A stretch of 64,000 nt of DNA from Campylobacter sp. RM16189 (GTDB taxonomy: Bacteria; Campylobacterota; Campylobacteria; Campylobacterales; Campylobacteraceae). The stretch covers positions 161,159-225,158 of the forward strand of contig NZ_LIWR01000003.1 of assembly GCF_012978815.1 (NCBI RefSeq), read 5' to 3'. A program made the translations under genes and the position numbers. Shown here piece by piece: positions 28,939-37,831 of the stretch. How positions within the stretch are numbered: the first letter of the stretch is position 1; the number at the start of each line of letters is the position of its first letter. Under the pieces are notes generated by a model. It worked only from the letters and a program-made list of their open reading frames with translations, did not search any database and was not told the origin of the DNA.

Positions 28939-29349
28939 TTAAATTTGATCCATAGTCCTTACAATTAGACTTTTTGGAAGGTTAAATTTATCTATTATCT
29001 CCTCTTCTTTTTCTCTCATCTCTCCGCTATCTTTTTCATGATCAAAACCTAAGATATGAAGTAATCCATGCGTAAATAATAGCGCGATCTCGTCATCTTT
29101 AGAGTGGTTAAATTCTTTTGATTTTTCCTCTGCTAAATCTAAATTTATAACGATACAGCCAAGAGGAACGTGCATAATGAACTCAAATGGAAAACTTAAA
29201 ACATCTGTTGTTTTATTGATTTTGCGCTGTTTTAGATTTATCTCTCGCATTTGTTCGCTATCTACAAAGCTTAGCTCTACATCACTGGCTGTTAGATATT
29301 GACAAATTTGATCTAAAATTTCCGGATATTTTTCATCGCAAATTATCAT
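28939..29349 (-). CDS. ybeY: Endoribonuclease YbeY (rRNA maturation)
   Basis: A zinc-dependent single-strand RNase used in 16S rRNA 3'-end maturation. The signature [11 protein letters not shown] gives the three histidine ligands; K-T-T-D-V-L-S-F-P lies upstream, as in the family. The length of 136 is typical. It is divergent from queC across about 75 bases and convergent with mrdA. Confidence 0.93.
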   Translation of the reverse strand: MIICDEKYPEILDQICQYLTASDVELSFVDSEQMREINLKQRKINKTTDVLSFPFEFIMHVPLGCIVINLDLAEEKSKEFNHSKDDEIALLFTHGLLHILGFDHEKDSGEMREKEEEIIDKFNLPKSLIVRTMDQI

Positions 29350-29376
29350 TTTTAGGCTCTTTCATATAAAATTTTG

Positions 29377-29382
29377 TATAAT
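29377..29382 (+). promoter_or_regulatory. Predicted -10 box of queC
   Basis: TATAAT preceded directly by TTG and T-rich sequence; the expected start near 29389 gives a leader of about 36 bases before the chosen queC ATG. The upstream in-frame ATG 29398 would then have almost no leader. Confidence 0.45.
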
Positions 29383-29424
29383 TCTATCTAATTTTTAATG
29401 TTTTTAAATTTTAAAGAGGTAGTG

Positions 29425-30093
29425 ATGGTAAAAAAAGCCGTTTGTATAATGAGTGGAGGGATGGATAGCACTCTATGCGCTACTATGGCAAAAAAACAAG
29501 GTTATGAGGTAATAGCGCTTCATTTTGATTACAATCAGTGCACTATGAATCGTGAAAAAAGAGCTTTTGAAGAAATTTGCGACAGACTTAGGATAGAAAA
29601 AAGACTGAATTTAGATGTTGGTTTTATAGCCGATATTGGTGGAAATTCTTTAACCGATACTAATCTAAAAGTGCCAAAAGCCGGGCTTGGCAATGAAATT
29701 CCAAATACCTATGTGCCTTTTCGCAACGGAATCTTTATCTCTATCGCTGCTGCACTTGCTGAAAAAGAAGGTGCAGAGGCTATATTTATAGGAGTAGTTG
29801 AAGAGGATAGTAGCGGCTATCCTGATTGCTCGGCCAAATTTATAGAGAGGATAAATTTGGCGATAAATGAAGGCACCTCGCCAAATTTCAACGTCAAAAT
29901 CATAACCCCTCTTGTAAATTTAAGCAAGGCTAATATCGTGGCTAAATCCATTGAAATGAACTCTCCTATCGAGCTTACATGGAGTTGCTATGAAAGTGAG
30001 GATATAGCTTGCGGAGAGTGCGATAGCTGCAGGTTAAGACTAAACGGGTTTAAAAGAGCCGGAGTAAAGGATCCGATCCCGTATAAAAAATAG
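29425..30093 (+). CDS. queC: 7-cyano-7-deazaguanine synthase QueC
   Basis: Makes preQ0 from CDG using ATP and ammonia, for queuosine in tRNA. PP-loop S-G-G-M-D-S lies at 10-15, and the zinc site is [16 protein letters not shown] chose ATG 29425 because AAAGAGGT precedes it; ATG 29398 in the same frame adds nine residues without a ribosome-binding site. Length 222. No other que gene is adjacent. Confidence 0.94.
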   Translation: MVKKAVCIMSGGMDSTLCATMAKKQGYEVIALHFDYNQCTMNREKRAFEEICDRLRIEKRLNLDVGFIADIGGNSLTDTNLKVPKAGLGNEIPNTYVPFRNGIFISIAAALAEKEGAEAIFIGVVEEDSSGYPDCSAKFIERINLAINEGTSPNFNVKIITPLVNLSKANIVAKSIEMNSPIELTWSCYESEDIACGECDSCRLRLNGFKRAGVKDPIPYKK

Positions 30094-30094
30094 A

Positions 30095-30123
30095 CCTCAC
30101 CTGTTTTTGATCAAGAGGCGAGG
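30095..30123 (-). terminator. Rho-independent terminator behind the broken lipoprotein gene
   Basis: On the minus strand CCTCGCCT pairs with AGGTGAGG (8 bp, one G-U pair) around a 13-base loop and is followed by TCTATTTTTTAT. It begins 7 bases after the minus-strand stop at 30131, and its T-run overlaps the end of queC. The plus-strand version has an A-C mismatch and no T-run, so it acts on the minus strand. Confidence 0.7.
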
Positions 30124-30697
30124 AGTAAGATTATTTAAATTCTTGAGCAATTTTATCTGTAAGTTGTTTTTCGTAAATTCGTAAAGCGTCATTTGTCACT
30201 TTTTGATAGTCTCTATCTAAAACCATCTGAGATTTTTCCATGTGATCCACATCTGTAGTAGTGTTTTTGCTGCCTGTAGAAACGTCGCTTTTTATATGTG
30301 TATTTACAGCAACCGACCAAAATCCTGGACGGAAAAAAGACCAAAATTTAAGCACATCAACTTTTAATATTATTGTATTTTGATTTATTTGTTTTTCATC
30401 GTTTAAAACATAAAATCCATTGTTTGCAAATGCTCTAGCAACACTCGTTTTGACTAAATTTGTAACTGTTTGATTGCCATCAAGAACTATATTTTCCATA
30501 GCTTTGCCGTAACTATTTCTTTTTCTTGCTATATACTTATCTTTTTCTTTTGCATTCAGACTTTCTACTTGCATATTGTGAACAGATGGAATCGAAGCAT
30601 TTTTTGGAGTATCTTCAAATTCTCTTTTATCGTTAACTGAAGCTATAAATACAACTCCTTTTGCTGAATTTATATTTTGGTAATTCTGAAATTCAGG

Positions 30698-30727
30698 GTT
30701 TTGTAGTGTAAATTTACCTTTTAAAGC
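30698..30727. repeat. 30-bp direct repeat, copy 1
   Basis: An exact 30-base copy (begins GTTTTGTAGTG, ends TTTTAAAGC on the plus strand) matching 30764-30793. It is the copy continuous with the downstream coding part of the broken lipoprotein gene. Confidence 0.95.
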
Positions 30728-30763
30728 TCACTGTCAAGGTACTTGCAAAGAAAACTAGTAACA

Positions 30764-30793
30764 GTTTTGTAGTGTAAATTTACCTTTTAAAGC
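30764..30793. repeat. 30-bp direct repeat, copy 2
   Basis: Second exact copy, 66 bp from the first; the copy attached to the signal-peptide part of the gene. The 36 bases between the copies carry the three in-frame stop codons. The layout fits slippage or recombination inserting one repeat plus 36 bases. Confidence 0.95.
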
Positions 30794-30987
30794 GGGGTAG
30801 CCAGCTAAAAATAAAGCTATGAAAAACATAAAAACTATATGGATAAACCGCATATCTTCTCCTTTTTTTGAAATATTATTTAATATCCGGTAAAAATAGA
30901 AATTTTATTTAGATTTGCTTAATATTTATTTATGATATATAGATTTATATAAATAATTTTTATGATATATTTGAAAAATTCTGGATT

Positions 30988-31977
30988 TTAAAAATCAAAT
31001 AGAGTTTTTTCGGTTTCGCTCTTGTTTAGCATTGCTTCAAGCTCTTGTTTTTGACACTTTACAATAGCATATCGAAAATCTTTGAGTTGTTTTAGCTCGG
31101 CTATATCGTTAAAAATGAAGGTTGGATCTATCTTTGTCTTATAATTTTTAGGCGCACAAATTTCTACTGAGTCTTTGAAGTTTTTTCTTAAAAAATTTGC
31201 TTCCATCTCAAATAATTCATCGTCGCTTTCTACTATAAAAGCTCTAAAACTTGCTCCGAATGGAGTTATCTTAAAATTTCTATCTACAAAAACAGGCTCA
31301 AAATGCTCAATCCCTCTTAAATCGCCCATCTTAAAGGATATTTGATTTTTATTAAGATGACGAATAAGCCCTGACAAAAACCCCTTGAATGCTTTTGGTA
31401 TGGCTAAATTTTGATAATACACATCGTCGCAAATAATTGATGTAAAAAATATTGAGCCTTTATTAATTGCTTTTGCTTGTGTATCTGTCCATACAGTATC
31501 GTAAAATGGCGCAATCTTTGATAGAATTTTTATATCGTCACTAAAAAATATATCGTTTTTATCCGCATTTATGATTTTTAAAAATAGCTCTTTAGTATCT
31601 ATGGGCAATATATTTGCATGTTTTGGCAGGCTAGTTCGTTTTAAAATGGCCTTTTGTACACAGTTTATAGAGTAAAATTTAAGATTTTTATAGCTGCTTT
31701 CAAAGCGCATTAGACGCATTAAAGCCACACTTAGACTATCTACTTTTAAAAACGCAATCTCTTTATCGATAACTTCAAAATCATCCTCTATAATGACTGC
31801 ATAGGCCCCGTTTAATATGGCTTCTTTAATCTCATCCTCATTGGCATTTATGCCTATATAGGCATAGCCTTGTCTGATATTTTTAGCTTCAAATGAGAAA
31901 TTTAAGACGCTTGAAACACTTGGCTTGTTTAAAACCTCTGCATTTATTAGGCGTCTTAAATTCTCAATATTCATCAT
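30988..31977 (-). CDS. Mur-ligase N-terminal-domain-like protein of unknown function
   Basis: A 329-residue protein. Residues about 25-95 resemble the N-terminal UDP-substrate domain of MurE/MurF ligases: F-S-F-E-A-K-N-I-R-Q-G-Y-A-Y-I-G-I (compare the DSRxxxPGxLFVAI pattern), then A-I-L-N-G-A-Y-A-V-I-I-E and V-D-S-L-S-V-A-L. No ATP-binding GTxGKT loop follows, so it is not a complete ligase. The rest (about 100-329) I do not recognise. It shares one base with the metG stop and, as I recall, the same neighbour occurs in C. jejuni. Function unknown. Confidence 0.75.
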   Translation of the reverse strand: MMNIENLRRLINAEVLNKPSVSSVLNFSFEAKNIRQGYAYIGINANEDEIKEAILNGAYAVIIEDDFEVIDKEIAFLKVDSLSVALMRLMRFESSYKNLKFYSINCVQKAILKRTSLPKHANILPIDTKELFLKIINADKNDIFFSDDIKILSKIAPFYDTVWTDTQAKAINKGSIFFTSIICDDVYYQNLAIPKAFKGFLSGLIRHLNKNQISFKMGDLRGIEHFEPVFVDRNFKITPFGASFRAFIVESDDELFEMEANFLRKNFKDSVEICAPKNYKTKIDPTFIFNDIAELKQLKDFRYAIVKCQKQELEAMLNKSETEKTLFDF

Positions 31978-33872
31978 TAGCCGACAATCGCTCCGTTTTT
32001 AACGCTTGAGATAGGACTTAACAGCGCTAGTGAGCCGTCTTCTGCCGTAAGTATCATGCCTTGAGAGATATTGCCAAATATCTTAGCCTCTTTTAAATTT
32101 GCCAGCACACAGACCTGCTTGCCGACAAGCTCTTTTGGATCATAAAATTTAGCAATTCCCGATACGATCTGTCTTGGCTCGCTCTCGCCAAGATCTATTT
32201 TGAATTTAAGCAGTTTATCGCTGCCTTCGATATTTGAAGCCTCTAAGATAGTTCCAACTTTGATAACACACTTTTTAAACTCATCTATTTTGATTTTTGG
32301 TGTTTCATCCTTGATAGGCTCTGCAACGCTTGGCGCAGGAGTATTCATAAGCTCTTTTTCTATCTTTGGAAATAGCGGCGGTGTCTGCTCGCAAACAAAA
32401 CCTAAAACCTCATTTTCAAGTATGGTTTTTCTATAGTTTTGGGTTGAAATTTCAAATTTCATCGCTCTGGCTATCTTCTCGCAAGTCTTTGGCATAGCAG
32501 GACTTAGCAAGATCGCTACACGTGCAAGCAAATTTGCACAAAGGCTTACAAGGGCGTTTGCTTCATCGTTTTTGCCCTCTTTTATCAAATTCCAAGGCTC
32601 AAATTTTGCAATGCTTGCGTTTGCGATATTTAGCACCCGCCAAAGCTCTTCTAAGTAACGATTTGTGGCAAAAATTTCTAAATTTTCGCAGGCTGCTTTT
32701 AGATGCACAGTTGATTCATCTAAAATTTCTCCATAATACTTTCTAACGTCTTTGCTTGAAACTTCGTAGTTTGAGTACTTGCCGCTCATTCCGATTATGC
32801 GGTTTAGTAAGTTTCCAAGATCGTTGCTAAGCTCCGAGTTTATGCGCTCTATAAGTGCTTTTTGTGAGAAATCGCCATCTTGACCAAACGGCACTTCACG
32901 CAGCATAAAGTATCTGAAATTTTCAAGTCCATAAGCGTCTGCAACCTCTTTTGGCACTACTACATTGCCCTTGCTCTTGCTCATCTTTTCGCCGTTTCTA
33001 GTCCACCAACCGTGAGCCGCGATATGTTTAGGAAGCGGCAGGTCAAGGCTCATCAAAAACGCAGGCCAGTAAATCGCATGAAAGCGCAAGATATCCTTGC
33101 CCACTAGATGCACCGCACTATCCCAAAAGCTCATCTTCTCGCTGTCTCTAGTGTATCCAAGAGCTGAAAGATAGTTCATTAGTGCATCAAGCCAGACATA
33201 CATCACGTGCTTTGGTTCATTTAAATTTGCAGGCAGTTTTACGCCCCAGTCAAAGCTGGTGCGAGTTATAGATAGGTCTTTAAGCCCGCCTTTTACGAAG
33301 CTTACGACTTCGTTTTTTTTACCTTTTGGAAGTATGCATTGCTCGTTTTGCTCGTACCATTTAAGCAGGGCATCTTCGTATTTTGATAGTTTAAAAAAGT
33401 AACTTTCCTCTTTGACTAAGTTTGTCGGTCGCCCGCAGTCAGGACAGCACTCGTTATCCAAAAGTTGAGTTTGGGTAAAAAACGTCTCGCAGCTAACGCA
33501 GTAAAAGCCCTCGTATTCGCCTTTGTAGATGTCGCCTTTTTCAAGCATTTTGTTAAAAGCGTTTTGAACGGTTAGTTTGTGGCTCTCATCGGTTGTGCGG
33601 ATAAAGTGATCGTAACTTATCTCAAATTCATCCCAAAGCTCTTTAAATTTTGCGCTTATCTCGTCTGCGTATGCTTTTGGGCTTTTGCCTTTTTTTTGCG
33701 CAGCTTGTTCTATCTTTTGTCCGTGCTCATCGGTTCCTGTTAAAAAAAACGTCTCTTCGCCTTTAAGCCTTGCAAATCTAGCCATCGTATCGGCAATTAT
33801 CGTAGTGTAGGCGTGTCCGATGTGAGGAACGTCATTTACATAATAAATAGGTGTTGTTATATAAGCTTTCAT
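31977..33872 (-). CDS. metG: Methionyl-tRNA synthetase with C-terminal tRNA-binding domain
   Basis: Class I synthetase: HIGH motif at 17-20, K-M-S-K-S-K-G signature, and a zinc knuckle built from C-V-S-C-E and C-C-P-D-C. The C-terminal 110 residues form an EMAP/Trbp111-type OB domain (V-I-K-V-G-T-I-L-E-A), as in dimeric MetRS. Length 631. The stop overlaps the ATG of the Mur-like protein gene by one base, so both are one transcription unit. Confidence 0.95.
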   Translation of the reverse strand: MKAYITTPIYYVNDVPHIGHAYTTIIADTMARFARLKGEETFFLTGTDEHGQKIEQAAQKKGKSPKAYADEISAKFKELWDEFEISYDHFIRTTDESHKLTVQNAFNKMLEKGDIYKGEYEGFYCVSCETFFTQTQLLDNECCPDCGRPTNLVKEESYFFKLSKYEDALLKWYEQNEQCILPKGKKNEVVSFVKGGLKDLSITRTSFDWGVKLPANLNEPKHVMYVWLDALMNYLSALGYTRDSEKMSFWDSAVHLVGKDILRFHAIYWPAFLMSLDLPLPKHIAAHGWWTRNGEKMSKSKGNVVVPKEVADAYGLENFRYFMLREVPFGQDGDFSQKALIERINSELSNDLGNLLNRIIGMSGKYSNYEVSSKDVRKYYGEILDESTVHLKAACENLEIFATNRYLEELWRVLNIANASIAKFEPWNLIKEGKNDEANALVSLCANLLARVAILLSPAMPKTCEKIARAMKFEISTQNYRKTILENEVLGFVCEQTPPLFPKIEKELMNTPAPSVAEPIKDETPKIKIDEFKKCVIKVGTILEASNIEGSDKLLKFKIDLGESEPRQIVSGIAKFYDPKELVGKQVCVLANLKEAKIFGNISQGMILTAEDGSLALLSPISSVKNGAIVG

Positions 33873-33884
33873 AATCTTCCTTAA

Positions 33885-34088
33885 TTAAAAATCAAATCCG
33901 CCGGTGCTGCCCTTAGACATCGAATTATAGACGGCATCAACATAATTTTTACGAATTTCGCATTCAAATAAATTTTCGCAGGCAAAACAGCTTGTTAGAC
34001 CTTTTTGCTCTTGGCACGATCTTAAAATTTCAAGCTTTGCGTCAAGCTCAAGTTCAAATTTGTCCTTTTGCTTAAGCTCTTCAGCCAT
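33885..34088 (-). CDS. Small cysteine-cluster protein of unknown function
   Basis: A 67-residue protein with four cysteines spaced C-x9-C-x2-C-x5-C (S-C-Q ... [11 protein letters not shown]), suggesting a metal knuckle, behind a charged helical N-terminus. It sits 12 bp upstream of metG and overlaps the fbp 3' end by 8 bp. Conserved position next to metG/fbp in Campylobacter, as I recall, supports a real gene. Function unknown. Confidence 0.7.
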   Translation of the reverse strand: MAEELKQKDKFELELDAKLEILRSCQEQKGLTSCFACENLFECEIRKNYVDAVYNSMSKGSTGGFDF

Positions 34089-34935
34089 TTTTGCTTCCGT
34101 AAAATTCGTGCAGTGTCTTTATCTCGTCTTTTGAGCCAAAGAAGCACGGAGTGGTTTGGTGGATTTTGTCTATCTTTACTTCAAAAAGGCTTTTTGAGTA
34201 GCCATCGCTCGTAGCTCCTCCTGCGCGCTCATAGATAAAGGCAAAAGGAAGCACTTCAAAAAGCACTCTAAGCTTGCCGTTTGGCGCATCTGTGGTAGCC
34301 GGATAGCTAAAAAGCCCGCCGCCTTTTAGTAAAATTTGATGCAAGTCGCTTACCATCGCACCTGAATATCTCAAACGATACCCCCTCTCAAAAAGCTCTC
34401 TTATAAATTTAGCGTGCTTCTCGCTCCAGCCTTTTTGCGTGGCACCCGTGGCGTTTAGCTTGCCTTTTTCTTTTAGCTGCAAATCTTTGATAAACTGAAA
34501 TTTGCCCTCTTTGTTGAGTCTATAAAGCTTTGGTTTGTCCGTGCAGATAACCAGCTCAAGCCTAGGGCCGTAAACGCTATATGCTGAAGCTACTAAATTT
34601 TCAGGTTTTAGTTCGTTTTCATATATGCCAAATATCGAGCCGATAGCAAAATTTACATCAACCAAGCTTGAGCCGTCAAGCGGATCGTAGGCTACGATAA
34701 ATTTTGCATTTTCGTTTAGTGAGAGCATCTCATCTTTTTCTTCACTAACCAGTGCTTTTACGCAATCTAAATTTGCAAATTCGCGCGTGATGATCTCATC
34801 GCTTAGCACATCAAGCTTAAGCTGGGTGTCTCCAGTGGCGTTTGCGTGATCGGTGTAGCCAAGATCTGCAAATTTTATCTCGTTGCTGATTTTAACGGCG
34901 ATTTGTTTAATCGTTTCAAAAATTCTTTCCATCAT
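34081..34935 (-). CDS. fbp: Fructose-1,6-bisphosphatase class 1
   Basis: Gluconeogenic phosphatase. The metal-binding motif [11 protein letters not shown] is intact, as are S-E-E-K-D (upstream acidic pair) and the late [11 protein letters not shown] choose ATG 34935 or the adjacent ATG 34932 (product starting M-M-E-R-I-F); the longer frame to 34962 lies inside mobB and lacks a ribosome-binding site. ATGATG overlaps the mobB stop. Confidence 0.93.
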   Translation of the reverse strand: MMERIFETIKQIAVKISNEIKFADLGYTDHANATGDTQLKLDVLSDEIITREFANLDCVKALVSEEKDEMLSLNENAKFIVAYDPLDGSSLVDVNFAIGSIFGIYENELKPENLVASAYSVYGPRLELVICTDKPKLYRLNKEGKFQFIKDLQLKEKGKLNATGATQKGWSEKHAKFIRELFERGYRLRYSGAMVSDLHQILLKGGGLFSYPATTDAPNGKLRVLFEVLPFAFIYERAGGATSDGYSKSLFEVKIDKIHQTTPCFFGSKDEIKTLHEFYGSKNG

Positions 34936-35411
34936 AAAGCCTTTGCGTTTTGTAAAATCCACTCACAAATTGTGTCTATATCGTCTAAATTTATATTTAA
35001 AATATCAAATTCGCACTCTTTTTTATAACTTGCGATCGCGTTTGAAAACCCGATATAATCAGGATTTATCTCGTCTTTAAATACGCTTAATCTAGGAAGC
35101 GGCAAAGTCTTAAGCCCCTCGACCAAGAGCAGGTCAAACTCTCCAACCATCGATACAACCTCTTCAAGGCTCTTTTGCTCTTTTGAAAAATATGTCGTGC
35201 GAGTGGGACTTAGCACAACTACATCAGCGCCCATCTCGCTAAATTTATAGCTATCCTTGCCCTCAACGTCAAAGCGAGCCTTGTCGCCCGGATCATGCTT
35301 AATGATAACTACCTTTAATCCGTCTTTTATAAATTTTTGCCCGACCTTTAAGATAAGTGTAGTCTTGCCACTGTTTGACGGTCCGGAAAATGCCATTGCC
35401 AGTCTTTTCAT
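34932..35411 (-). CDS. mobB: Molybdopterin-guanine dinucleotide biosynthesis adapter MobB
   Basis: A P-loop GTP-binding protein aiding attachment of GMP to molybdopterin for molybdoenzymes (formate dehydrogenase, nitrate reductase types). Walker A is G-P-S-N-S-G-K-T-T (10-18), followed by [10 protein letters not shown]. Length 159. It is coupled to fbp by an ATGATG overlap; no other moa/mob gene is near. Confidence 0.88.
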   Translation of the reverse strand: MKRLAMAFSGPSNSGKTTLILKVGQKFIKDGLKVVIIKHDPGDKARFDVEGKDSYKFSEMGADVVVLSPTRTTYFSKEQKSLEEVVSMVGEFDLLLVEGLKTLPLPRLSVFKDEINPDYIGFSNAIASYKKECEFDILNINLDDIDTICEWILQNAKAL

Positions 35412-35439
35412 CTACTTCCAACTTCTAAATTTTCGTGAG

Positions 35440-35445
35440 ATTATA
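35440..35445 (-). promoter_or_regulatory. Predicted -10 box of mobB-fbp-metG
   Basis: Minus-strand TATAAT (plus ATTATA). The expected start near 35433 gives a leader of about 22 bases to the mobB ATG. Confidence 0.4.
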
Positions 35446-35489
35446 ACAAATTTAGGCTTTCTTAAAGCAAAAATTACTTAAATTAAAGA

Positions 35490-35495
35490 TAAAAT
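35490..35495 (+). promoter_or_regulatory. Predicted -10 box of the 35520 lipoprotein gene
   Basis: TAAAAT lies 24 bases before the ATG, with AAAGG between them. The surrounding DNA is uniformly A-rich, so the exact box is uncertain. Confidence 0.3.
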
Positions 35496-35519
35496 AAGAG
35501 AAAATTTAAAGGTCTTAGT

Positions 35520-35996
35520 ATGAAAAATTTATTGATATTTTTGGCTTTAGTTGTAGCATTTTTCGGGTGTTCAAGCAAAGTTGTCGTGCATGAACCGCTT
35601 AAAAATGAGCTACTAGCTTACACAAGCAAAAGCGAAATAATCCAAAAAGATCTTAAAATTTTAGTATTAGGAACTTATCTAAACCCCGTTCATAGCGAGC
35701 TTATAAAAGAGAGTAAAGATGAGAAATTTATCATCGCCCTCTATCCAAAAGATAGCGAAGTAAATTTTAAAAGTTTTAGCGTAAATAACGACATAAGCGG
35801 CATAAAAGCCAGAGTTTTAGATGAAAATGACGAGCTTTTAAAGCTCATCACATTTCAAATGCCGTGGGGCAAATATATCGAAGTAAGCGCGCCTGAAAAG
35901 ATCTCAGATAAGCTTAATCTCTCTTTCGAAATTTATCCGTCAAAGCAGGTGAGCTTAGAGTTTCAAAAAGTTTCAAAATCGATGTACTGGAATTAA
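35520..35996 (+). CDS. Lipoprotein of unknown function
   Basis: A 158-residue protein with a lipoprotein signal (lipobox F-F-G-C-S-S, Cys 17). The mature part is a likely beta-rich domain. I do not recognise the family. It is divergent from mobB. Its last 83 bp overlap the 3' end of slt on the other strand, so the two coding regions share that DNA tail-to-tail. In C. jejuni, as I recall, the same place holds a small unknown gene. Confidence 0.7.
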   Translation: MKNLLIFLALVVAFFGCSSKVVVHEPLKNELLAYTSKSEIIQKDLKILVLGTYLNPVHSELIKESKDEKFIIALYPKDSEVNFKSFSVNNDISGIKARVLDENDELLKLITFQMPWGKYIEVSAPEKISDKLNLSFEIYPSKQVSLEFQKVSKSMYWN

Positions 35997-37554
35997 GCAG
36001 GTGTGAGTATATAACGTAGTTTGCAAGCACCTTTTTGCCGTAATGCCTGCTTTCTGCATACGGCACAAGCTCAAGCGATAAAAACGGCTCAAATTTCCCT
36101 TCATTAAATAGATCTCCGCGCTGAAGCATACGCTTGGTAAAGCCGATGCCGCCGTTATACGCATAAGCCACAAAGAGCGGATGATATAAGAAGCTCTCAA
36201 GGTAGTTTAAGTGGTGATCGGCAAATCTTAAAGCAACTCGCGGATCAAACATATCATCTTGATCAAAGCCTTCTATCGTGAGCTCTTTTTTGCCGATGTG
36301 ATTAGCAAGAAAGGGCATAAACTGCATCATCCCAAGCGCGTAAGATGTCGATATCACAGATGGGATAAATCTGCTTTCTTGCCTGCCGATAGCATAAATC
36401 GTAGCCTTTCTTGTGGCGTTCATATCGCCAAGTTCTTCTAAAAACGGCATGACGAAGTAGTGGTCTTTGTATCCGCTTGCCTTTTCCATGAAGTAAGCGT
36501 GCTGCCCAAGTGTCTCTTTGGTGTTAAAAAGCTCTGCAAATTCAAGTGCTTTAGTTGCATTTACCTCTTTTACTATCGCAAAGGTCTTTTGCCACAAAAA
36601 CGGATCTTTGATATCGTAGTCTTCGAGCTTTTGCTTGGTCGGCGTCGGTGAAAAAACAGCCGGAATTTCTTTTCCTGTTAGCTCGTTTGCATATAGTGTA
36701 TAGATGTTTATATCGCTGCTTTTGTTTAGCTTTTCAAGCAAAATTTGGTTTTTAGTGATGAGGTATTGCCAAAAGATCGCAGCGTCTTTTGCACCTTGGT
36801 TTTTAAAGCTATCTTCGGCTCTTTTAAAAAACTTAAAAGCAGTCTCTTTTGAGTCTAGTAAAATAGCGTTAATGCCAAGAATATAAGCTATCTGATCGCT
36901 TATCAAATCATCTTTGATATTTAAAAAATTCGCTCTAAATTTAGGAAGCTCTTTATCTATAATTACTCTATTTATGATTTTTTGAAAAGATTGTTCTTTG
37001 GCTAGTAGATTGATAAATTCGGTACTAAATTTTTGATTAAACCTAAATTCTTTATGTTTTTTGTCACTTGCCTCAAATAACTCTATAAAGGCTCTTGCAT
37101 CTTTAAATTTATCAAATTTCAAGGCCGAATTTTTAGAGTTTAGAATCCTTAAATTTCTAGCCGTTGTTTTATTTATATCATCAAATTTTTGAGCCAGTTT
37201 TTCTCTATCTTTTTTGGATATTTTTAGCATAAAAGGTATTTTTAAAAGCGCTTTTTGACAGGTTAAATTGGCATCTACTATGTTTTTTGCATTTATCTTT
37301 GCGCAGTTTGTAGGTTTTAACTCCGGTTTTATTATAGTATTTAGCGCTTTTATCATGGTCGGAGAGCGACGAAATATATCCTTATTTAGCTCCTCAACCT
37401 GCTTAATTGTATAATTTCCCTCTGTTATTAACCTATATATATAATAATCTTTTGCTAGCCCTTTTTCTTTAACTTTTATCTCGTTAAAGCTTTTTACCTC
37501 TCCAAACAAGAAAGTCGTAAGGAGAAATAAAATTATATTAAATCGAATTAGCAT
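35914..37554 (-). CDS. slt: Soluble lytic murein transglycosylase Slt
   Basis: Periplasmic enzyme cleaving glycan strands to 1,6-anhydro products. Signal peptide (about 1-19), a long alpha-superhelical U-domain (about 30-370), and a C-terminal SLT domain with the catalytic Glu in G-R-Q-E-S-R-F, then G-M-M-Q-F-M-P and A-Y-N-G-G. Length 546. It overlaps yggT by 17 bp upstream and the convergent lipoprotein gene by 83 bp. Confidence 0.92.
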   Translation of the reverse strand: MLIRFNIILFLLTTFLFGEVKSFNEIKVKEKGLAKDYYIYRLITEGNYTIKQVEELNKDIFRRSPTMIKALNTIIKPELKPTNCAKINAKNIVDANLTCQKALLKIPFMLKISKKDREKLAQKFDDINKTTARNLRILNSKNSALKFDKFKDARAFIELFEASDKKHKEFRFNQKFSTEFINLLAKEQSFQKIINRVIIDKELPKFRANFLNIKDDLISDQIAYILGINAILLDSKETAFKFFKRAEDSFKNQGAKDAAIFWQYLITKNQILLEKLNKSSDINIYTLYANELTGKEIPAVFSPTPTKQKLEDYDIKDPFLWQKTFAIVKEVNATKALEFAELFNTKETLGQHAYFMEKASGYKDHYFVMPFLEELGDMNATRKATIYAIGRQESRFIPSVISTSYALGMMQFMPFLANHIGKKELTIEGFDQDDMFDPRVALRFADHHLNYLESFLYHPLFVAYAYNGGIGFTKRMLQRGDLFNEGKFEPFLSLELVPYAESRHYGKKVLANYVIYSHLLNSSTSILKLFETLSSPALTDKFRKRD

Positions 37555-37831
37555 ATTGCAGCAGTAAGCTTATGAAAAATCTATCAAAAAACTGAAGTGC
37601 TAAAAGTATGAAAATCGGCGCCAGGTCTATCCCTCCAAATACTGTAGGGACAAATTTTCTAATCCAGGCATAAACGGGCTCCGTAAGACGATATAAAAGC
37701 TGAACAACAGGATTATACGGATCTGGTCTTACCCAGCTAATAATGGCTGATATAATGATAATCCAGACGTAAATTTGAATCACCATATGCAAAATATCGG
37801 CAATAGCGGATAAAAAAGTAGATAGTATCAT
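37538..37831 (-). CDS. YggT-family membrane protein
   Basis: A 97-residue protein with two hydrophobic helical regions and the family hallmark [20 protein letters not shown]. YggT proteins are linked to osmotic tolerance and cell shape; the mechanism is not settled. Overlaps gltX by 4 bp and slt by 17 bp, all read together. Confidence 0.85.
   Translation of the reverse strand: MILSTFLSAIADILHMVIQIYVWIIIISAIISWVRPDPYNPVVQLLYRLTEPVYAWIRKFVPTVFGGIDLAPIFILLALQFFDRFFISLLLQYANSI

Larger units (their letters stand above)
30131..30853 (-). pseudogene. Exported/lipoprotein gene (YajG-like) broken by a 66-bp in-frame duplication
   Basis: The minus strand starts at ATG 30853 (AAGGAG seven bases upstream) with a signal-peptide-like segment, M-R-F-I-H-I-V-F-M-F-F-I-A-L-F-L-A-G-Y. 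After 32 codons it meets TAG (30757-30755), then two TGA codons. All three lie in a 66-bp unit bounded by two copies of a 30-bp repeat. Removing that unit restores one continuous frame of 218 codons to the stop at 30131. The 147-codon remainder (from ATG 30574) lacks an export signal. The lipobox position is Tyr (TAC) where Cys would be expected. The body loosely resembles YajG-type lipoproteins (V-F-I-A-S-V-N-D-K-R near its start); function unknown. Confidence 0.75.

Noticed and set aside
30698..30793. The two 30-bp repeats as a miniature CRISPR array
   Set aside because: There are only two copies with one 36-base spacer, the repeat is itself coding sequence of the broken gene, and no cas genes are present.
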